Shown here piece after piece: positions 16,619 to 27,600 of a stretch of 64,000 nt of DNA (position 1 is the first letter of the stretch; every line of letters starts with the position of its first letter). Made by a program: the position numbers and the translations under genes. The notes beneath the pieces were generated by a model. The model saw only the letters and a program-made list of their open reading frames with translations. It made no database searches and had not been told where the DNA came from. The stretch covers positions 260,756 to 324,755 of the forward strand of contig NZ_KB893645.1 in the NCBI RefSeq assembly GCF_000374125.1, read 5' to 3'. The DNA comes from Niabella aurantiaca DSM 17617 (lineage in GTDB: Bacteria > Bacteroidota > Bacteroidia > Chitinophagales > Chitinophagaceae).

Positions 16619-18943
16619 ATGATAAAGAAGACCGGCACTTTTTTTATTGGGCTCTTATTGACGCTTACTTCCTTTGCACAGGAAAAATTTACGCTGAGCG
16701 GCACCGTTAAGTCGGCAGCCAGCGGCGAAACACTGATCAATGCCAGCGTAGAGGTAACAGGGAAAGCGGCCGGCACGGTGTCGAATGAGTATGGGTTCTA
16801 TTCCCTTACCCTTCCCCGGGGCGATTATGACATTACCTATTCTGCGGTAGGATTTGAACCGCTGAGCACCACCATCCGCCTGACCGGAGATCAGGTCCGG
16901 AACGTTTCTTTGCCGGAACTGGCAACAGACCTCGACAGTGTTAAGGTAACCGCTAATACAACCGGCCGTACCATCCGGGGCACACAGATGGGGGTGGAAC
17001 GGCTTACCATGAAAGAGATCAACACCATCCCCATGTTATTGGGGGAACGGGATATTCTAAAAGCGATCCAGCTCCTGCCGGGGATAAAATCAGCGGGCGA
17101 CGGCAACAGCGGCTTCTATGTAAGAGGCGGTTCTACCGACCAGAACCTGATCCTGCTGGATGAGGCAAATGTGTACAATGCCTCACACCTGATGGGTTTC
17201 TTCTCCACGTTTAATTCTGATATTGTAAAAGATGTAACCGTTTATAAAGGCGGAATGCCCGCCCAGTACGGCGGCAGGCTCTCCTCCGTTCTTGATGTAA
17301 AAATGAACGAAGGTAATAACCAGCGCTATGCCGTGAGTGGCGGGGTAGGCTTGATCTCGGCAAAGCTCAATGTAGAAGGGCCTATCCAGCGGGACCGGTC
17401 CTCCTTCCTTGTTTCCGGCAGGCGCACCTATGCAGATCTGTTTTTGCCGGTCTTCGGCGATTCATCCAACCGGAACACCCGCCTGTTCTTTTACGATGTA
17501 AATGCAAAAATGAACTACACATTGGGGAAAAAGGATCGCTTATACCTGTCCGGATACCTGGGGCGCGATGTATTGAAGCTGGAAAAACAATTCGGAATGG
17601 ACTGGGGTAACAAGACCGGAACATTGCGTTGGAACCATATCTTCAACGACCGCCTTTTTTCCAATACCTCCTTTATTTACAGCGATTTTAACTATAACAT
17701 CGCTATCAATAACTCCAATAATGATCTGAATATTTTTTCGCAGATAAGGGATCTGAACCTGAAGGAGGAAGTGCAATGGTACGCCGGCTCCAGCCATGCC
17801 CTGCGGTTTGGGTTCAATTCCATTTATCATACCATTACACCGGGCGAAATCACCAGTTCCGGAAAGACCAGCTATAACAATCTTTACCTGCAGGACCGGT
17901 ATTCGTGGGAAACCTCTGCTTTTGCGTCCGACACCTGGAAAGCCGCAAAATGGCTCAACCTGGCTTTTGGGCTCCGCCTCTCGTCCTTTGCTATTTTTGG
18001 CCCCGGTGATTTTTATGAGGTCGATGACGCGGGAACGGTTACCGATACCCTGCGATATGCCAAAGGGGCATTGGTAAAGAACTACTGGAACCTGGAGCCG
18101 AGGATTGCCGCCAGCTTTATTTTAAATAACAGCACCTCGGTTAAGGCCTCCTACGCGCGCAATACACAAAACCTGCATCTTGTATCCAATTCTGCAGCCA
18201 ATTTTCCTACGGACAAATGGATCGCCAGTACCAATGTCATCAAACCTGAGCTCGTGGATATCTATTCGGTTGGCTGGTATAAAAATCTTGCGGGTAGCCG
18301 CTACGAGCTTACAACGGAAGCCTATTACAAGTCTTTTCAAAACCAGATCGATTACCGGACAGGCGCGGATGTATATACCAATGACGCCATTGAAACGCAA
18401 TTGCTGTCGGGCATCGGGCGGGCTTATGGCCTGGAGCTGTTGCTGAAGAAAAAACAGGGCCGGTTTACCGGCTGGATCGGTTATACCCTTTCAAAAACGG
18501 AGCGGAAGATCGAAGGCATCAATGACGGGCAATGGTACAATGCCCGGCAGGACCGCACCCATGATATTGCCATTGTGACCAACTACCAGCTGAACAAAAA
18601 ATGGAACCTCTCCGCCAATTGGGTATATTATACCGGGGACGCGGTAACCTTCCCCAGTGGCAAATATGTCATTGACAAACAAATTGTGTTTTATTACACC
18701 CGGCGCAATGCCTACCGGATGCCGGCCTACCATCGCCTGGACCTGGGTGCTACCCGGCAGCTGAAGACCCGGCGAAAGAATACGTCATCGGAACTGGCAT
18801 TTAGCCTGTTTAACGCCTATGGGCGCGAAAATGCCTACCTGATCACCTTTCAGCAGAATGAAGACAATCCCGATATCACGGAAGCGATGCAAACCTCGCT
18901 GTTCCGTTTTGTTCCCTCCATTTCATGGCATTTTAAATTTTAA
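16619..18943 (+). CDS. TonB-dependent outer membrane receptor with N-terminal carboxypeptidase-like domain
   Basis: A 774-aa outer-membrane transporter. Signal peptide (cleaved after TSFAQ) is followed by a CarboxypepD_reg-like domain (about 22-105: LSGTVKSAASGETL... NEYGFYSLTLPRGDY). Then comes the plug (about 120-230: LLPGIKSAGDGNSGFYVRGG, QYGGRLSSVLDVKMNEG) and a beta barrel ending SISWHFKF with terminal Phe. At 774 residues it is shorter than SusC proteins (about 1000). It is paired 6 nt later with a DUF4249 lipoprotein, a known Bacteroidota pairing distinct from SusCD. Substrate unknown. The start is set by the signal peptide and an upstream -7 element. Confidence 0.94.
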   Translation: MIKKTGTFFIGLLLTLTSFAQEKFTLSGTVKSAASGETLINASVEVTGKAAGTVSNEYGFYSLTLPRGDYDITYSAVGFEPLSTTIRLTGDQVRNVSLPELATDLDSVKVTANTTGRTIRGTQMGVERLTMKEINTIPMLLGERDILKAIQLLPGIKSAGDGNSGFYVRGGSTDQNLILLDEANVYNASHLMGFFSTFNSDIVKDVTVYKGGMPAQYGGRLSSVLDVKMNEGNNQRYAVSGGVGLISAKLNVEGPIQRDRSSFLVSGRRTYADLFLPVFGDSSNRNTRLFFYDVNAKMNYTLGKKDRLYLSGYLGRDVLKLEKQFGMDWGNKTGTLRWNHIFNDRLFSNTSFIYSDFNYNIAINNSNNDLNIFSQIRDLNLKEEVQWYAGSSHALRFGFNSIYHTITPGEITSSGKTSYNNLYLQDRYSWETSAFASDTWKAAKWLNLAFGLRLSSFAIFGPGDFYEVDDAGTVTDTLRYAKGALVKNYWNLEPRIAASFILNNSTSVKASYARNTQNLHLVSNSAANFPTDKWIASTNVIKPELVDIYSVGWYKNLAGSRYELTTEAYYKSFQNQIDYRTGADVYTNDAIETQLLSGIGRAYGLELLLKKKQGRFTGWIGYTLSKTERKIEGINDGQWYNARQDRTHDIAIVTNYQLNKKWNLSANWVYYTGDAVTFPSGKYVIDKQIVFYYTRRNAYRMPAYHRLDLGATRQLKTRRKNTSSELAFSLFNAYGRENAYLITFQQNEDNPDITEAMQTSLFRFVPSISWHFKF

Positions 18944-18949
18944 GCAGAC

Positions 18950-19756
18950 ATGAAAAAGAGAAACGGTGCTTTTCGCTGCTTTTTTTTCTTCCTGCTGCTG
19001 ACAGCAACCGGCTGCCAGAAAGTGATCCATGTGGATATTCAGGATACCCGTAAAAAATATGTGATCGAAGGCACGGTTACGGATCAGGAGGATTCTTACA
19101 GTGTGATCGTATCGCAGACGCTGGACGTTTCGGATCTCAATCTTTTTAAAGGGGTAGAGGATGCGGCGGTGACCGTTGCGGAGGAAGGCCAGCCGCCCGT
19201 GGCCCTGGAGCACAGGGGCAACGGGCTTTACCGGGCGAATGCTTCCGGAAAGCCCGGCAAGACCTATTACCTGTCTGTGCGGGTAGGGAATGAAACATTT
19301 ACCGCCACTTCTGTTATGCCGGAAAAAGTAGCGTTCGATACGCTATACACCACCAGCCGCCTGTTTGTGGGAAGACAGCAGGGCATCGCTACTGTGGAGT
19401 TCAGGGATCCGCCGCCACCGGGAAATGCGTACCGGTTTACACAGATAGTGAACGGGGAAAAAGAAAACACTATTTTTATCACCAATGACAAGCTGATCAA
19501 TGGCCGTAATGTAATATATGAGCTGCTGATCTTTTCCAGTGATGAAGCATCGGATCTTAAAGCGGGCGATAACCTGCAGGTAGACATGCGGTGCATCAAT
19601 ATGGATAATTATGAGTTCTGGTATGGTGTAACACAAAGTGCATTGGGACAAAATCAAAGCGCTTCTCCAGGAAACCCGGCAACCAACATCCGCGGAGGCG
19701 CCCTCGGCTATTTCAGTGCCAATACCTTCGACAAACGGGAGCTCAGTGTAAAATGA
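18950..19756 (+). CDS. DUF4249-family lipoprotein, partner of the TonB receptor
   Basis: A 268-aa lipoprotein with lipobox TATGC at about residue 22, then QKVIHVDI and YVIEGTVTD, typical of DUF4249 proteins. These have an N-terminal Ig-like/CarboxypepD-like domain and are encoded next to short TonB receptors. It probably sits on the outer-membrane surface and helps the receptor capture a ligand; this is inference from the pairing. Only 6 nt separate it from the receptor stop codon. No catalytic residues seen. Confidence 0.85.
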   Translation: MKKRNGAFRCFFFFLLLTATGCQKVIHVDIQDTRKKYVIEGTVTDQEDSYSVIVSQTLDVSDLNLFKGVEDAAVTVAEEGQPPVALEHRGNGLYRANASGKPGKTYYLSVRVGNETFTATSVMPEKVAFDTLYTTSRLFVGRQQGIATVEFRDPPPPGNAYRFTQIVNGEKENTIFITNDKLINGRNVIYELLIFSSDEASDLKAGDNLQVDMRCINMDNYEFWYGVTQSALGQNQSASPGNPATNIRGGALGYFSANTFDKRELSVK

Positions 19757-19807
19757 AACGGGCTGCCCGGTAAAAATAAATAACTTCAACCTCGAAAAGA
19801 GTAAAAC

Positions 19808-20233
19808 ATGAAACCAACGCATATCGAGCACATCGGCCTGGCAGTCCGGAACCTGGAGGAAAGCATCCGTTATTGGGAAGAGGTGTTCGGCCTGCAATGT
19901 TACCGAGTGGAGGAGATCGCGGATCAAAAAGTAAAGACCGCTTTTTTTAAGATCGGGGATACAAAAATAGAGCTCCTGGAGGCGACGGCGCCGGATGGTC
20001 CGGTAGCCCGGTTCATCGAAAAAAAGGGAGAGGGCGTGCATCATATTGCTTTTGCAGTAGCGGATGTGGGCACAGCCCTCCGGTCGGTTGAAGAAAAGGG
20101 AATAGCGTTGATCGATACGCAGCCCCGGCCGGGCGCGGAGGGACTGGAGATCGCATTTCTTCACCCCAAATCCACCTACGGTGTGCTGACGGAGCTCTGC
20201 TCAAAACCGCCTGCCGGACAACAACTTTCGTAA
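19808..20233 (+). CDS. mce: Methylmalonyl-CoA epimerase
   Basis: A 141-aa VOC-fold enzyme that interconverts (2R)- and (2S)-methylmalonyl-CoA in the propionate/succinate pathway. HIEHIGLAVRNLEESI supplies the first metal His, KIELLEAT the Glu, and EGVHHIAFAVADV the second His. Full family length. Its mutase partner is not in the window. Its stop codon overlaps the ATG of the next gene by one base (TAATG), so the two are cotranscribed although their functions seem unrelated. Confidence 0.93.
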   Translation: MKPTHIEHIGLAVRNLEESIRYWEEVFGLQCYRVEEIADQKVKTAFFKIGDTKIELLEATAPDGPVARFIEKKGEGVHHIAFAVADVGTALRSVEEKGIALIDTQPRPGAEGLEIAFLHPKSTYGVLTELCSKPPAGQQLS

Positions 20234-21327
20234 TGATGGCAATGAAACCCGCATACCGGCTTCTTTTTTTTCTGCTGATGCTTTTGGCCATGGCAAACAG
20301 CGGAAGGGCACAGGGGCCGGATTATGCAAAAGAATACCGGCTGCTCAAGGAGCAGATCCTCCGGCAGTATTATAACCCCCGGCTGAACTACTACCGGGAA
20401 CATGCGCCTGCCCGTGCAGACGACCGGCCATCCTCTTACCTGTGGCCATTGTGCGCGTTGCTGGAGGCGTACCAGGCAGGAGAGCCGGATGCAAAAGACT
20501 TTGAGCAGACCTTTGGCATCATCCGGAAGTATTATGATCAAAGACAACCGGCAGCGGGGTATGCTTCCTTTCCGCCGGAGCTGGGTGGCGGCAGCCGGTT
20601 TTATGACGACAACCAGTGGATCGGGATCGCGGTAATGCACCAATATGAAAAGACCGGTGACCAGCGATGGCTGCACCACGGGGAGGAGATCTATCGCTTT
20701 ATGATGAGCGGCTTTGATACGGTTTCCGGGGGAGGGCTCTATTGGGAAGAAGGGAAGAAGACCACAAAGAATACCTGCAGCAACGGGCCGGGGATCCTGC
20801 TGGCGCTGCAATTGTACAGGGCTACGGCCGACAGCATGTATCTGAAGACCGCCACCGGGCTGTATCAATGGGTAAACAGCAGGCTGCGCACTCCGGAGGG
20901 CTTGTATTACGACAATCTGAACCTGAAAGATAACCATGTTGATAAGCGGATCTATTCGTATAATGCAGGAACCATGCTGGAAGCCAATGTGCTTTTTTAT
21001 AAGCTGACGGGGGAGGGTGCCTATCTTAAAGAGGCACAAAAAATAGCCGCCGCGGCCGACCGTCGTTTTTTTGAAAAGGGACAGTTCCACGACAACTACT
21101 GGTTCAATGCCGTATTGCTGAGAGGCTTTCAGCAGCTATGGGCTTATGATAAAAACACTGCGTGGCTCGATGGTTTCCGGAAAGCGGTAGATCATGCAGT
21201 GGCACATAAAAATGACCAGGGGCTTTTTGGGAAAAATGGGAAAGCACAGAATCTGGTTCCCCAGGGAGGAATGCTGGAAATACTTGGGCGCATGGCCCGG
21301 CTGCAAAAGCAGGGCGCCTTAAAGTGA
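20233..21327 (+). CDS. GH76-like secreted glycoside hydrolase (alpha-1,6-mannanase family)
   Basis: A 364-aa protein with a signal peptide (LLFFLLMLLAMANSGRAQ) and an (alpha/alpha)6-barrel repeat pattern. The DDNQW motif carries Asp125-Asp126, the position of the catalytic Asp pair of GH76 enzymes. TCSNGPG, YSYNAGTMLEANVLFYKLTG and HDNYWFNAVLLRGF are further family features. GH76 members cleave alpha-1,6-mannan backbones, for instance in fungal cell walls. The starting ATG overlaps the mce stop (TAATG). A short hairpin follows the stop. Confidence 0.82.
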   Translation: MMAMKPAYRLLFFLLMLLAMANSGRAQGPDYAKEYRLLKEQILRQYYNPRLNYYREHAPARADDRPSSYLWPLCALLEAYQAGEPDAKDFEQTFGIIRKYYDQRQPAAGYASFPPELGGGSRFYDDNQWIGIAVMHQYEKTGDQRWLHHGEEIYRFMMSGFDTVSGGGLYWEEGKKTTKNTCSNGPGILLALQLYRATADSMYLKTATGLYQWVNSRLRTPEGLYYDNLNLKDNHVDKRIYSYNAGTMLEANVLFYKLTGEGAYLKEAQKIAAAADRRFFEKGQFHDNYWFNAVLLRGFQQLWAYDKNTAWLDGFRKAVDHAVAHKNDQGLFGKNGKAQNLVPQGGMLEILGRMARLQKQGALK

Positions 21328-21871
21328 GGTGCTGTTTTATCAAAAAATGCCCGTTGCACGGCATCATTTTTCAGTTAAAGCAAAGAGCAGCCATACCGGT
21401 TCCGGCCCGGTAAAATATCTTGATCCGGATCACCAGGGATTTTTTTGAAATCATCTGCCTATTGGTTAGTTTTACAGTTGGATGGTAAAATATTAGGGAT
21501 GCACATCAGGAAAGTCTGTCGGAAATGCTCGGGAGGCTTTTGTTTTATGGCTGACCTTATGCGGGCACCGTTGTTTTACGGATCAGGCAGTGAGTTAGGA
21601 AAATAGGAAAACGGATCTTTTGAAGGGACATCAAAAAAGATCAATCACCGGTATTGAAGGCAGGAGCAGGGTGTTTTTATTGCGCACGGATGTCACAGGA
21701 TATCAGTGAAGGTCTGCGGGATCCGGAAGCTATATGTAGCTTCTGCACATTGAACAATAAGTGCGCCTGCTCCCTTCCAGGCACTGCTGCTGCTCTCGGA
21801 TGGATGATACAGATCATCTGCAGGCTCCGTTCGTCTGCGTGTTTTACCACTCTTTTTGATTTGAGAAAAAT
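21328..21871 (+). other. Long intergenic region between GH76-like and deacetylase genes
   Basis: 544 nt without a convincing gene. It starts with a candidate terminator (21345-21371). It also holds a perfect hairpin GAAGCTA-TATG-TAGCTTC at 21727-21744, and an imperfect inverted repeat GATCTTTTGA / TCAAAAAAGATC around 21615-21643. Small open frames here (for example 21654-21875) have no recognisable features. The stretch just before the next ATG is AT-rich but shows no clean -7 box. Confidence 0.5.
21345..21371 (+). terminator. Candidate terminator after GH76-like gene
   Basis: ATGCC (21347-21351) pairs with GGCAT (21360-21364) around CGTTGCAC, followed closely by CATTTTT. It lies about 20 nt after the stop codon. 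Short stem, so moderate confidence. Confidence 0.5.
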
Positions 21872-22777
21872 ATGAAACTATTCATGGAAAGGGTATTCCG
21901 GCCGGCATGCCCTGCGTTTATGAGGCAAGGGCAGGGCTTAGCGGGCGCTGTGCTTTTTTTACTGCTGATTTCCTGTAACGGCCCTGGCTCTGGCAAAAAG
22001 GGGCAAAAACTCGGGGCCGACCTGCAGATCCCGGACTCGGTATCCATTAACCTGAAAGAGCTGCACCCGGAGCCACAGCAGAAAAAGCGGATCTTTATGA
22101 CCTTTGACGACGGGCCCAATCAGGGAACGAGGAATTTACTGACCATCCTGAAGGAAGAAAAAGTGCCGGCGACGCTGTTCCTGGTGGGGCTGCATACAAA
22201 ATCCAGCACCGAACAAAAATTAATGTGGGAGGACCTGCAGCGCTCCCCGGGCATTGAATTATTCAATCACAGCTATTCCCATGCCTGGAAGAACCGTTTT
22301 ACGGGTTTTTACAAAAATCCGGATTCGGTTATCTCCGACTTTAACCGGGCACAGGCACTGATGATGATCAAAGAGCCGATCGCCCGTACGCCGGGACGCA
22401 ATGCCTGGCGGATCGACAGCACCAGCCGCACGGATATGGTAAAGAATAAGTCGGTGATCGATTCTCTACAGAAAAAAGGCGGTTATGTATTGATCGGATG
22501 GGATCTTGAATGGCGGTTCAATCATAAGAACGCGCAGGCAGTTCAGACCCCGGATCAGCTGATCGCTCAGGTGGATCATTTATTTGCCGCCAATAAAACA
22601 CTCAAACCCGATAACCTCGTGATCCTGGCACACGATCAAATGTGGAGGACGCCAACGGACTCCCTGAAGCTTCATGAGTTTATCCGCAAACTGAAGACCC
22701 GGACCGGATACGAGCTGGCATTGATCACCGAGTATCCCGGGGTAAAAGAGGCGCTGGCGAATCAGAAGCGCTTTTAA
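21872..22777 (+). CDS. Polysaccharide deacetylase (NodB homology) lipoprotein
   Basis: A 301-aa CE4-type protein. After an N-terminal hydrophobic segment with lipobox LLISC it shows the NodB motifs: TFDDGP (Asp79-Asp80), the zinc motif NHSYSH (His133, His137) and RTPGRNAW. Later AHDQMW replaces the usual LHD. CE4 enzymes remove N- or O-acetyl groups from peptidoglycan, chitin or xylan. The N-terminus is somewhat long before the hydrophobic core (20-odd residues), so ATG 21884 is an alternative start. Confidence 0.88.
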   Translation: MKLFMERVFRPACPAFMRQGQGLAGAVLFLLLISCNGPGSGKKGQKLGADLQIPDSVSINLKELHPEPQQKKRIFMTFDDGPNQGTRNLLTILKEEKVPATLFLVGLHTKSSTEQKLMWEDLQRSPGIELFNHSYSHAWKNRFTGFYKNPDSVISDFNRAQALMMIKEPIARTPGRNAWRIDSTSRTDMVKNKSVIDSLQKKGGYVLIGWDLEWRFNHKNAQAVQTPDQLIAQVDHLFAANKTLKPDNLVILAHDQMWRTPTDSLKLHEFIRKLKTRTGYELALITEYPGVKEALANQKRF

Positions 22778-22962
22778 GAGCGCTTGCTGTTGTATCAGCT
22801 TAAAGTTTCATGGTTCCGGTTCCGGGTTCAAAACATTTTCCACGTTTCCGCATTCCGCGTTTTCAAATCAGCGATCCGGTATCTCATATCGGAGCGTTGT
22901 TTGTTTGTCCATATTCAGGATAAGTACAGGAAGCTTCCTTTTTTTTGTATAAATTCGTCGGT

Positions 22963-23811
22963 ATGATCCAAACAATGTTCACAAAAATGACGAAGTTTTT
23001 TGCGGTAGCGGCGTTCCTGCTGCTGCACCTGAACCTGCTGGCATCTACCGCAGATACGCTGGAGGTGTACAGTGCGAAAATGAAAAAGAATATCAAGACT
23101 GTGGTCATATTGCCCGATGGATATGCCAAAACAAAAAAATACCCCGTTGTGTACCTGCTGCACGGGTACAGCGGCAGTTATGCCTACTGGCCTGCTGTGA
23201 AGGGCGCGGTTGACGGAGCGGACCGGTATCAAATGATCCTGGTTTGCCCTGATGGCGGCTATGGAAGCTGGTACTGGGACAGCCCTGTGGATCCTGCCTT
23301 CCAGTACGAGACCTTTGTGGCAAAAGAACTGGTAGCCTGGGTCGATAAGCACTATGCTACCATTGCTGCAGCCAAAGGCAGGGGCATCGCCGGGCTGAGC
23401 ATGGGCGGGCACGGCGCCTTATACCTGGCGATAAAGCATCCCGATGTTTTTGGAGCCACGGGAAGCATGAGCGGGGGGGTGGACATCCGGCCGTTTCCCA
23501 ATAACTGGGACATGGCAAAACGCCTGGGTAAATATTCTGAGTTCCCGGAACGGTGGGAGAAAAATACTGTCATCAATATGCTGCACCTTATTGAGCCCAA
23601 AACATTAAAGATCATCATCGACTGCGGAACGGAAGATTTCTTTTATAAGGTAAATGAAAAGCTGCACCAGGAGCTGCTCCTGCGCAATATTCCACACGAT
23701 TATATCACCCGGCCGGGCGGTCACACATCTGCCTACTGGCAAAATGCGATCTATTACCAGCTTTTGTTTATGGATCGCTTTTTTTCGGCATCAGATGCCG
23801 GGGCAAAATAA
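22963..23811 (+). CDS. Secreted alpha/beta-hydrolase esterase (esterase D / CE1-like)
   Basis: A 282-aa exported esterase. VVYLLHGYSGSY provides the oxyanion region, GLSMGGHGA the nucleophile Ser146, IIDCGTEDFF the acid, and PGGHTSAYW the His. The family includes S-formylglutathione hydrolases, feruloyl and acetylxylan esterases; the signal peptide (FFAVAAFLLLHLNLLAS) favours a carbohydrate or secreted ester. ATG 22963 is the first ATG; 22975 and 22987 (MTKFFAV) are plausible alternatives, and the TTG at 22945 is unlikely. Followed 20 nt later by mazG. Confidence 0.88.
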   Translation: MIQTMFTKMTKFFAVAAFLLLHLNLLASTADTLEVYSAKMKKNIKTVVILPDGYAKTKKYPVVYLLHGYSGSYAYWPAVKGAVDGADRYQMILVCPDGGYGSWYWDSPVDPAFQYETFVAKELVAWVDKHYATIAAAKGRGIAGLSMGGHGALYLAIKHPDVFGATGSMSGGVDIRPFPNNWDMAKRLGKYSEFPERWEKNTVINMLHLIEPKTLKIIIDCGTEDFFYKVNEKLHQELLLRNIPHDYITRPGGHTSAYWQNAIYYQLLFMDRFFSASDAGAK

Positions 23812-23831
23812 TAAACCGTAAAAAAAAGTAA

Positions 23832-24617
23832 ATGAGCCAGGATGCATTTAACAGGTTGGTACAGGTAATGGACGAGCTCCGGGAGAAATGTCCCTGGGAC
23901 CGCAAACAGACCATTCATACATTGCGGCAGATGACCATTGAAGAAACATATGAACTGGGCGATGCCATTATCGAGGAAAGCTGGGGCGGTATCAAAGAAG
24001 AGCTTGGTGATCTGTTGCTGCATATTGTCTTTTATTCCAGGATCGCGCAGGAGCAGGCACAGTTTTCCATAACCGATGTATTGTCCGGCATCACCGCAAA
24101 GCTGATCAAAAGGCACCCGCATATCTATCCCCCGGATGCGGAGATCAGCGGCCTGAAGGAAGTGCGGTCTGAAGAGGATGTTAAGAAAAACTGGGAACAG
24201 CTGAAACTGAAAGAAGGGAAGACCTCAGTATTGAGCGGGGTGCCCCGGTCACTGCCTGCAGTGGTAAAAGCCATGCGGCTCCAGGAAAAGGCCCGGCAGG
24301 TAGGGTTTGAATGGGAATCGGCGCCACAGGTATGGGAAAAAGTAACGGAAGAAACCGGGGAGCTCCGGGAAGCGGTAGCAACCGGCAAAGCGGAAGCAAT
24401 GGAAGAAGAATTTGGGGATCTGTTGTTTTCCCTGATCAACTACGCACGGTTTTTGAAGATAGACGCAGAGGCGGCGCTGGAACGTACCAATAAAAAATTC
24501 ATCCGCCGGTTTACCGGTATGGAACAATTGGCCGCGGCCAACGGCAATAACCTTGCGGCGCTGACGTTGGAAGAAATGGATGCTTTATGGAATCAGATAA
24601 AATCGGAGCAGCATTAA
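23832..24617 (+). CDS. mazG: Nucleoside triphosphate pyrophosphohydrolase MazG
   Basis: A 261-aa all-alpha NTP pyrophosphatase with two MazG domains. The N-terminal domain carries LREKCPWDRKQTHTL-like and EETYELGDAI, EELGDLLLHIVF; the C-terminal one carries EETGELREAV and EEFGDLLFSLINYARF. These EExxE...ExxD motifs bind Mg and NTPs. It hydrolyses (d)NTPs to monophosphates, cleaning the nucleotide pool. Its stop is 1 nt before the start of the large histidine kinase, so the two are likely cotranscribed. Confidence 0.95.
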   Translation: MSQDAFNRLVQVMDELREKCPWDRKQTIHTLRQMTIEETYELGDAIIEESWGGIKEELGDLLLHIVFYSRIAQEQAQFSITDVLSGITAKLIKRHPHIYPPDAEISGLKEVRSEEDVKKNWEQLKLKEGKTSVLSGVPRSLPAVVKAMRLQEKARQVGFEWESAPQVWEKVTEETGELREAVATGKAEAMEEEFGDLLFSLINYARFLKIDAEAALERTNKKFIRRFTGMEQLAAANGNNLAALTLEEMDALWNQIKSEQH

Positions 24618-24618
24618 C

Positions 24619-27600
24619 ATGAAAAAACGCAGCAGGAATAAGTATCTGTGGGAGCTGCTGCTTTTATCGGCAGCGCTGGTTATTTTTGCCGGCGCATTTT
24701 TGTTGAGTTCCAGCTATCTGAAAAATACCTCTTTGGATGCCCAATCGAAGCTTTTTGAAAGGGAGATCAGAACACGGGTGCATCAGTTTGAACAGATCCT
24801 GGCCAGGCCGGACCTGATGGACCGGCTGACCCAATCGCGGGAATCGCTCCGCGACCTGGCAAATATACCCGACAGCCGTTTTTATTTTTACCTGTATAAA
24901 AGCGACCGCGATAAATTTTTCCTTAGATTTTGGAATACCGGGATCGTGGTTCCCTCGGACGAGCTTTTGTACAGCGATCAGGAAGAACAGGGCATTCGGC
25001 TGGCCAATGGGTATTATTACGCGCTCCGGAGACCGGTGCCCGGTCACCCGGATTTTACAGCGTTCTGCCTGATCCTGATGAAATCATCCTTTTTTGTGGA
25101 AACCGATTACCTGCGGGACTCTTACCCGTTTGATCAGGAGATGGATCGCATCATGGACATCACCACCAGCCCCACAAAGAACGCGATCAGGGGAATGAAT
25201 GGGGAACCGGTCTTTTATCTCAAAAAGAAACCGGAAGTAAAGTTTGCCCGGAAAATGGATGGAGCTGCAGATGCAACCGTCAGTGCTCAAAAAAAGCGAC
25301 CGCAGGTCAATTCGGCGCGCGACTCGGAATTTGCCGTGCTATTTAAGATCATCGGTTTTTTCCTGATCTTCCTGTCCGGGTACCTGCTGCTGGCCAAGCG
25401 GTTTGCTCCTGCCAATTACAAGCTTCAGATCTGGCTGCTGCTGGCCTGTTTGCTTTCATTTCGTGTAGGAGTGTACTTCATGGGCGACGCCTGGAATTTT
25501 TCGGAATTTAGATTGTTTGATCCCGATCTGTACCGGGCAGGTTTCCTGCTTCCCACATTCGGCGACCTGCTGATCAACAGCCTGATTTTTTGCTGGATCT
25601 GTGTATTTGTCTGGAACCGACTTTCTGTACGTCCGTTTGTTATAGGGCGGTATTCAAAAAGAACGGTCAGGGTTGCCGGCGTCAGCTGCCTGGTGACCCT
25701 GATCGCAGCTACCTTCAGCATTGCAGGGGTGATAAAGGGCATTATAGCAAAATCGAAGATCTCGTTCGATGTTACCAATATCGACAGCCTCAGTGTATAT
25801 ACCATCGTAGGATTCCTGATACTTGCCTGTCTCTGTTTAGGATTTTACTACCTCAGCAGAACGCTTTATAAATACATTCTTGCTGCATTTACAACCAAGA
25901 TCTGGCAGGTGTATTTCTGGATGGCCGTATTGGGCCTGCTGTTCATCTCCGGATTTGTAGCGGGTAGCGAGGTAAGCTTCTGCCTGCCGGTTCTGGTGTG
26001 GCTGCTGGCCTATACCTTTGTTTTTACAAAAGAAGAAACCATCAACCGGTTTATAAAGTTCAGCGTTTCCGGAACCGTGCTCTGGATCTTTATCTTTTCG
26101 ATCAGCCTCTGTTTACTCATGCTCAACGAGATCACCAAAGCTGAATTGAACCTGCGCACGCTTTATTGTCAGAAGCTGGCCACGCAAACGGACCCGGCGA
26201 GCGAACGGCTGATCAGCATTGCCAATAAATACATGGACAGCAATTATTTCAGGAATAATTTTTACCGCTTGTATGATGAGGAGCAGAATACCTACCTGAG
26301 AGACAGCATGCGGCAGCGTAATTATATCGGCTATCTGAATAATTATGTTACCAACCTGTATATTTTTGACAGCCTGGACAATCCCTTGTACAACCCCTTT
26401 CCGCAAACGGTGGCTTCCTTAAATACTACCATTGCCAACCGGTCGCGGTCAACATCCCTGCCCGATATGTACTTTTATGAATCGGAGGAGTTCGATAATT
26501 TTGCATACATCACGCGGCGGATCATTAAAAGTGCCGAAAGCGGCCGGCTTATCGGAACGGTTTATATCGTGTCCAACCCCCGCAGGTTTGCGGTTGCCAA
26601 TATTAAGCCGGAACTGTTCAAGCAATTCAAGCAGGGAGAGTTCTCAAACTCTGCGGTTTACCAGTTTGCGATCTATCATAACAACCAGCTTACGTCGTCC
26701 TCGGCCTCAAAAAAATATCCCTTTACCACCACGCTTACCAGCAGTCAGTTTCCCCAAAAGAAGGTGGAGCTGAGGGAACGTGCGGGCTACAACGAGGTGT
26801 GGTACCGTGCCAGCGCTTCCAAAGTGATCATCATGGCGCGTAAAAGCGAGATGTTCCTGGAGGCGACCACGCTGTTTTCCTATATTTTTTGCTCATTCCT
26901 GTTCCTGGTAGCGGTGATCAATGTTTTGATGACGGTGCTAGGAGCATTTATGAATAAAAAGCTGCTCCGGAACTCTGTTTTTTTTCCCACGATCCGCAGC
27001 CAGATCCATGGTACCTTTATTCTGATCAATATACTGGCATTTGTGGTTGTAGGCGCCGCCACCATCTCGTTTTTTATCAACCGGTTTGAGGACTCTAACA
27101 ACGACCGGCTGAGCAGGACGATGAACATCATGCTAAATGAGATCAACCTGCATGACAGCCTGCGGCTGCTGTTGCAGGGAGGACGTTTTAATGAGGATCT
27201 GTTCCAGGCCAATGCATTTAACGCGGTTGTAAAAAGGGTTTCGGATATTCATGGTCTCGACGTGAATGTATATGATTTTACGGGCGAATTGAGGGCCACC
27301 AGCCAGGCGGATGTTTATAGCCGGGGGGTATTGAGCACCCGGATGTCGCCCCGCGCATTTTATAGCTTATTAAGACTCCGGAGAGCCCAGTATATACAAA
27401 AAGAGCAGGTCTCCGAGCTTTCTTATAATACCATCTATGCCCCGGTAGGAGCAAATACGGCTGCGCCGTATGCATATCTCAGCATTCCCTATTTTACCTC
27501 ACAGCAGGAGCTCAACCAGGAAATATCCAACTTCCTCATTACGCTGATCAATCTTTATGCGTTCATCTTTCTGCTGACCGGCCTGCTGGCGCTACTGATC

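Noticed and set aside
21654-21875. 73-codon Cys-containing frame before the deacetylase gene
   Set aside because: Several Cys residues are scattered without spacing pattern, and it overlaps the next start; treated as chance.
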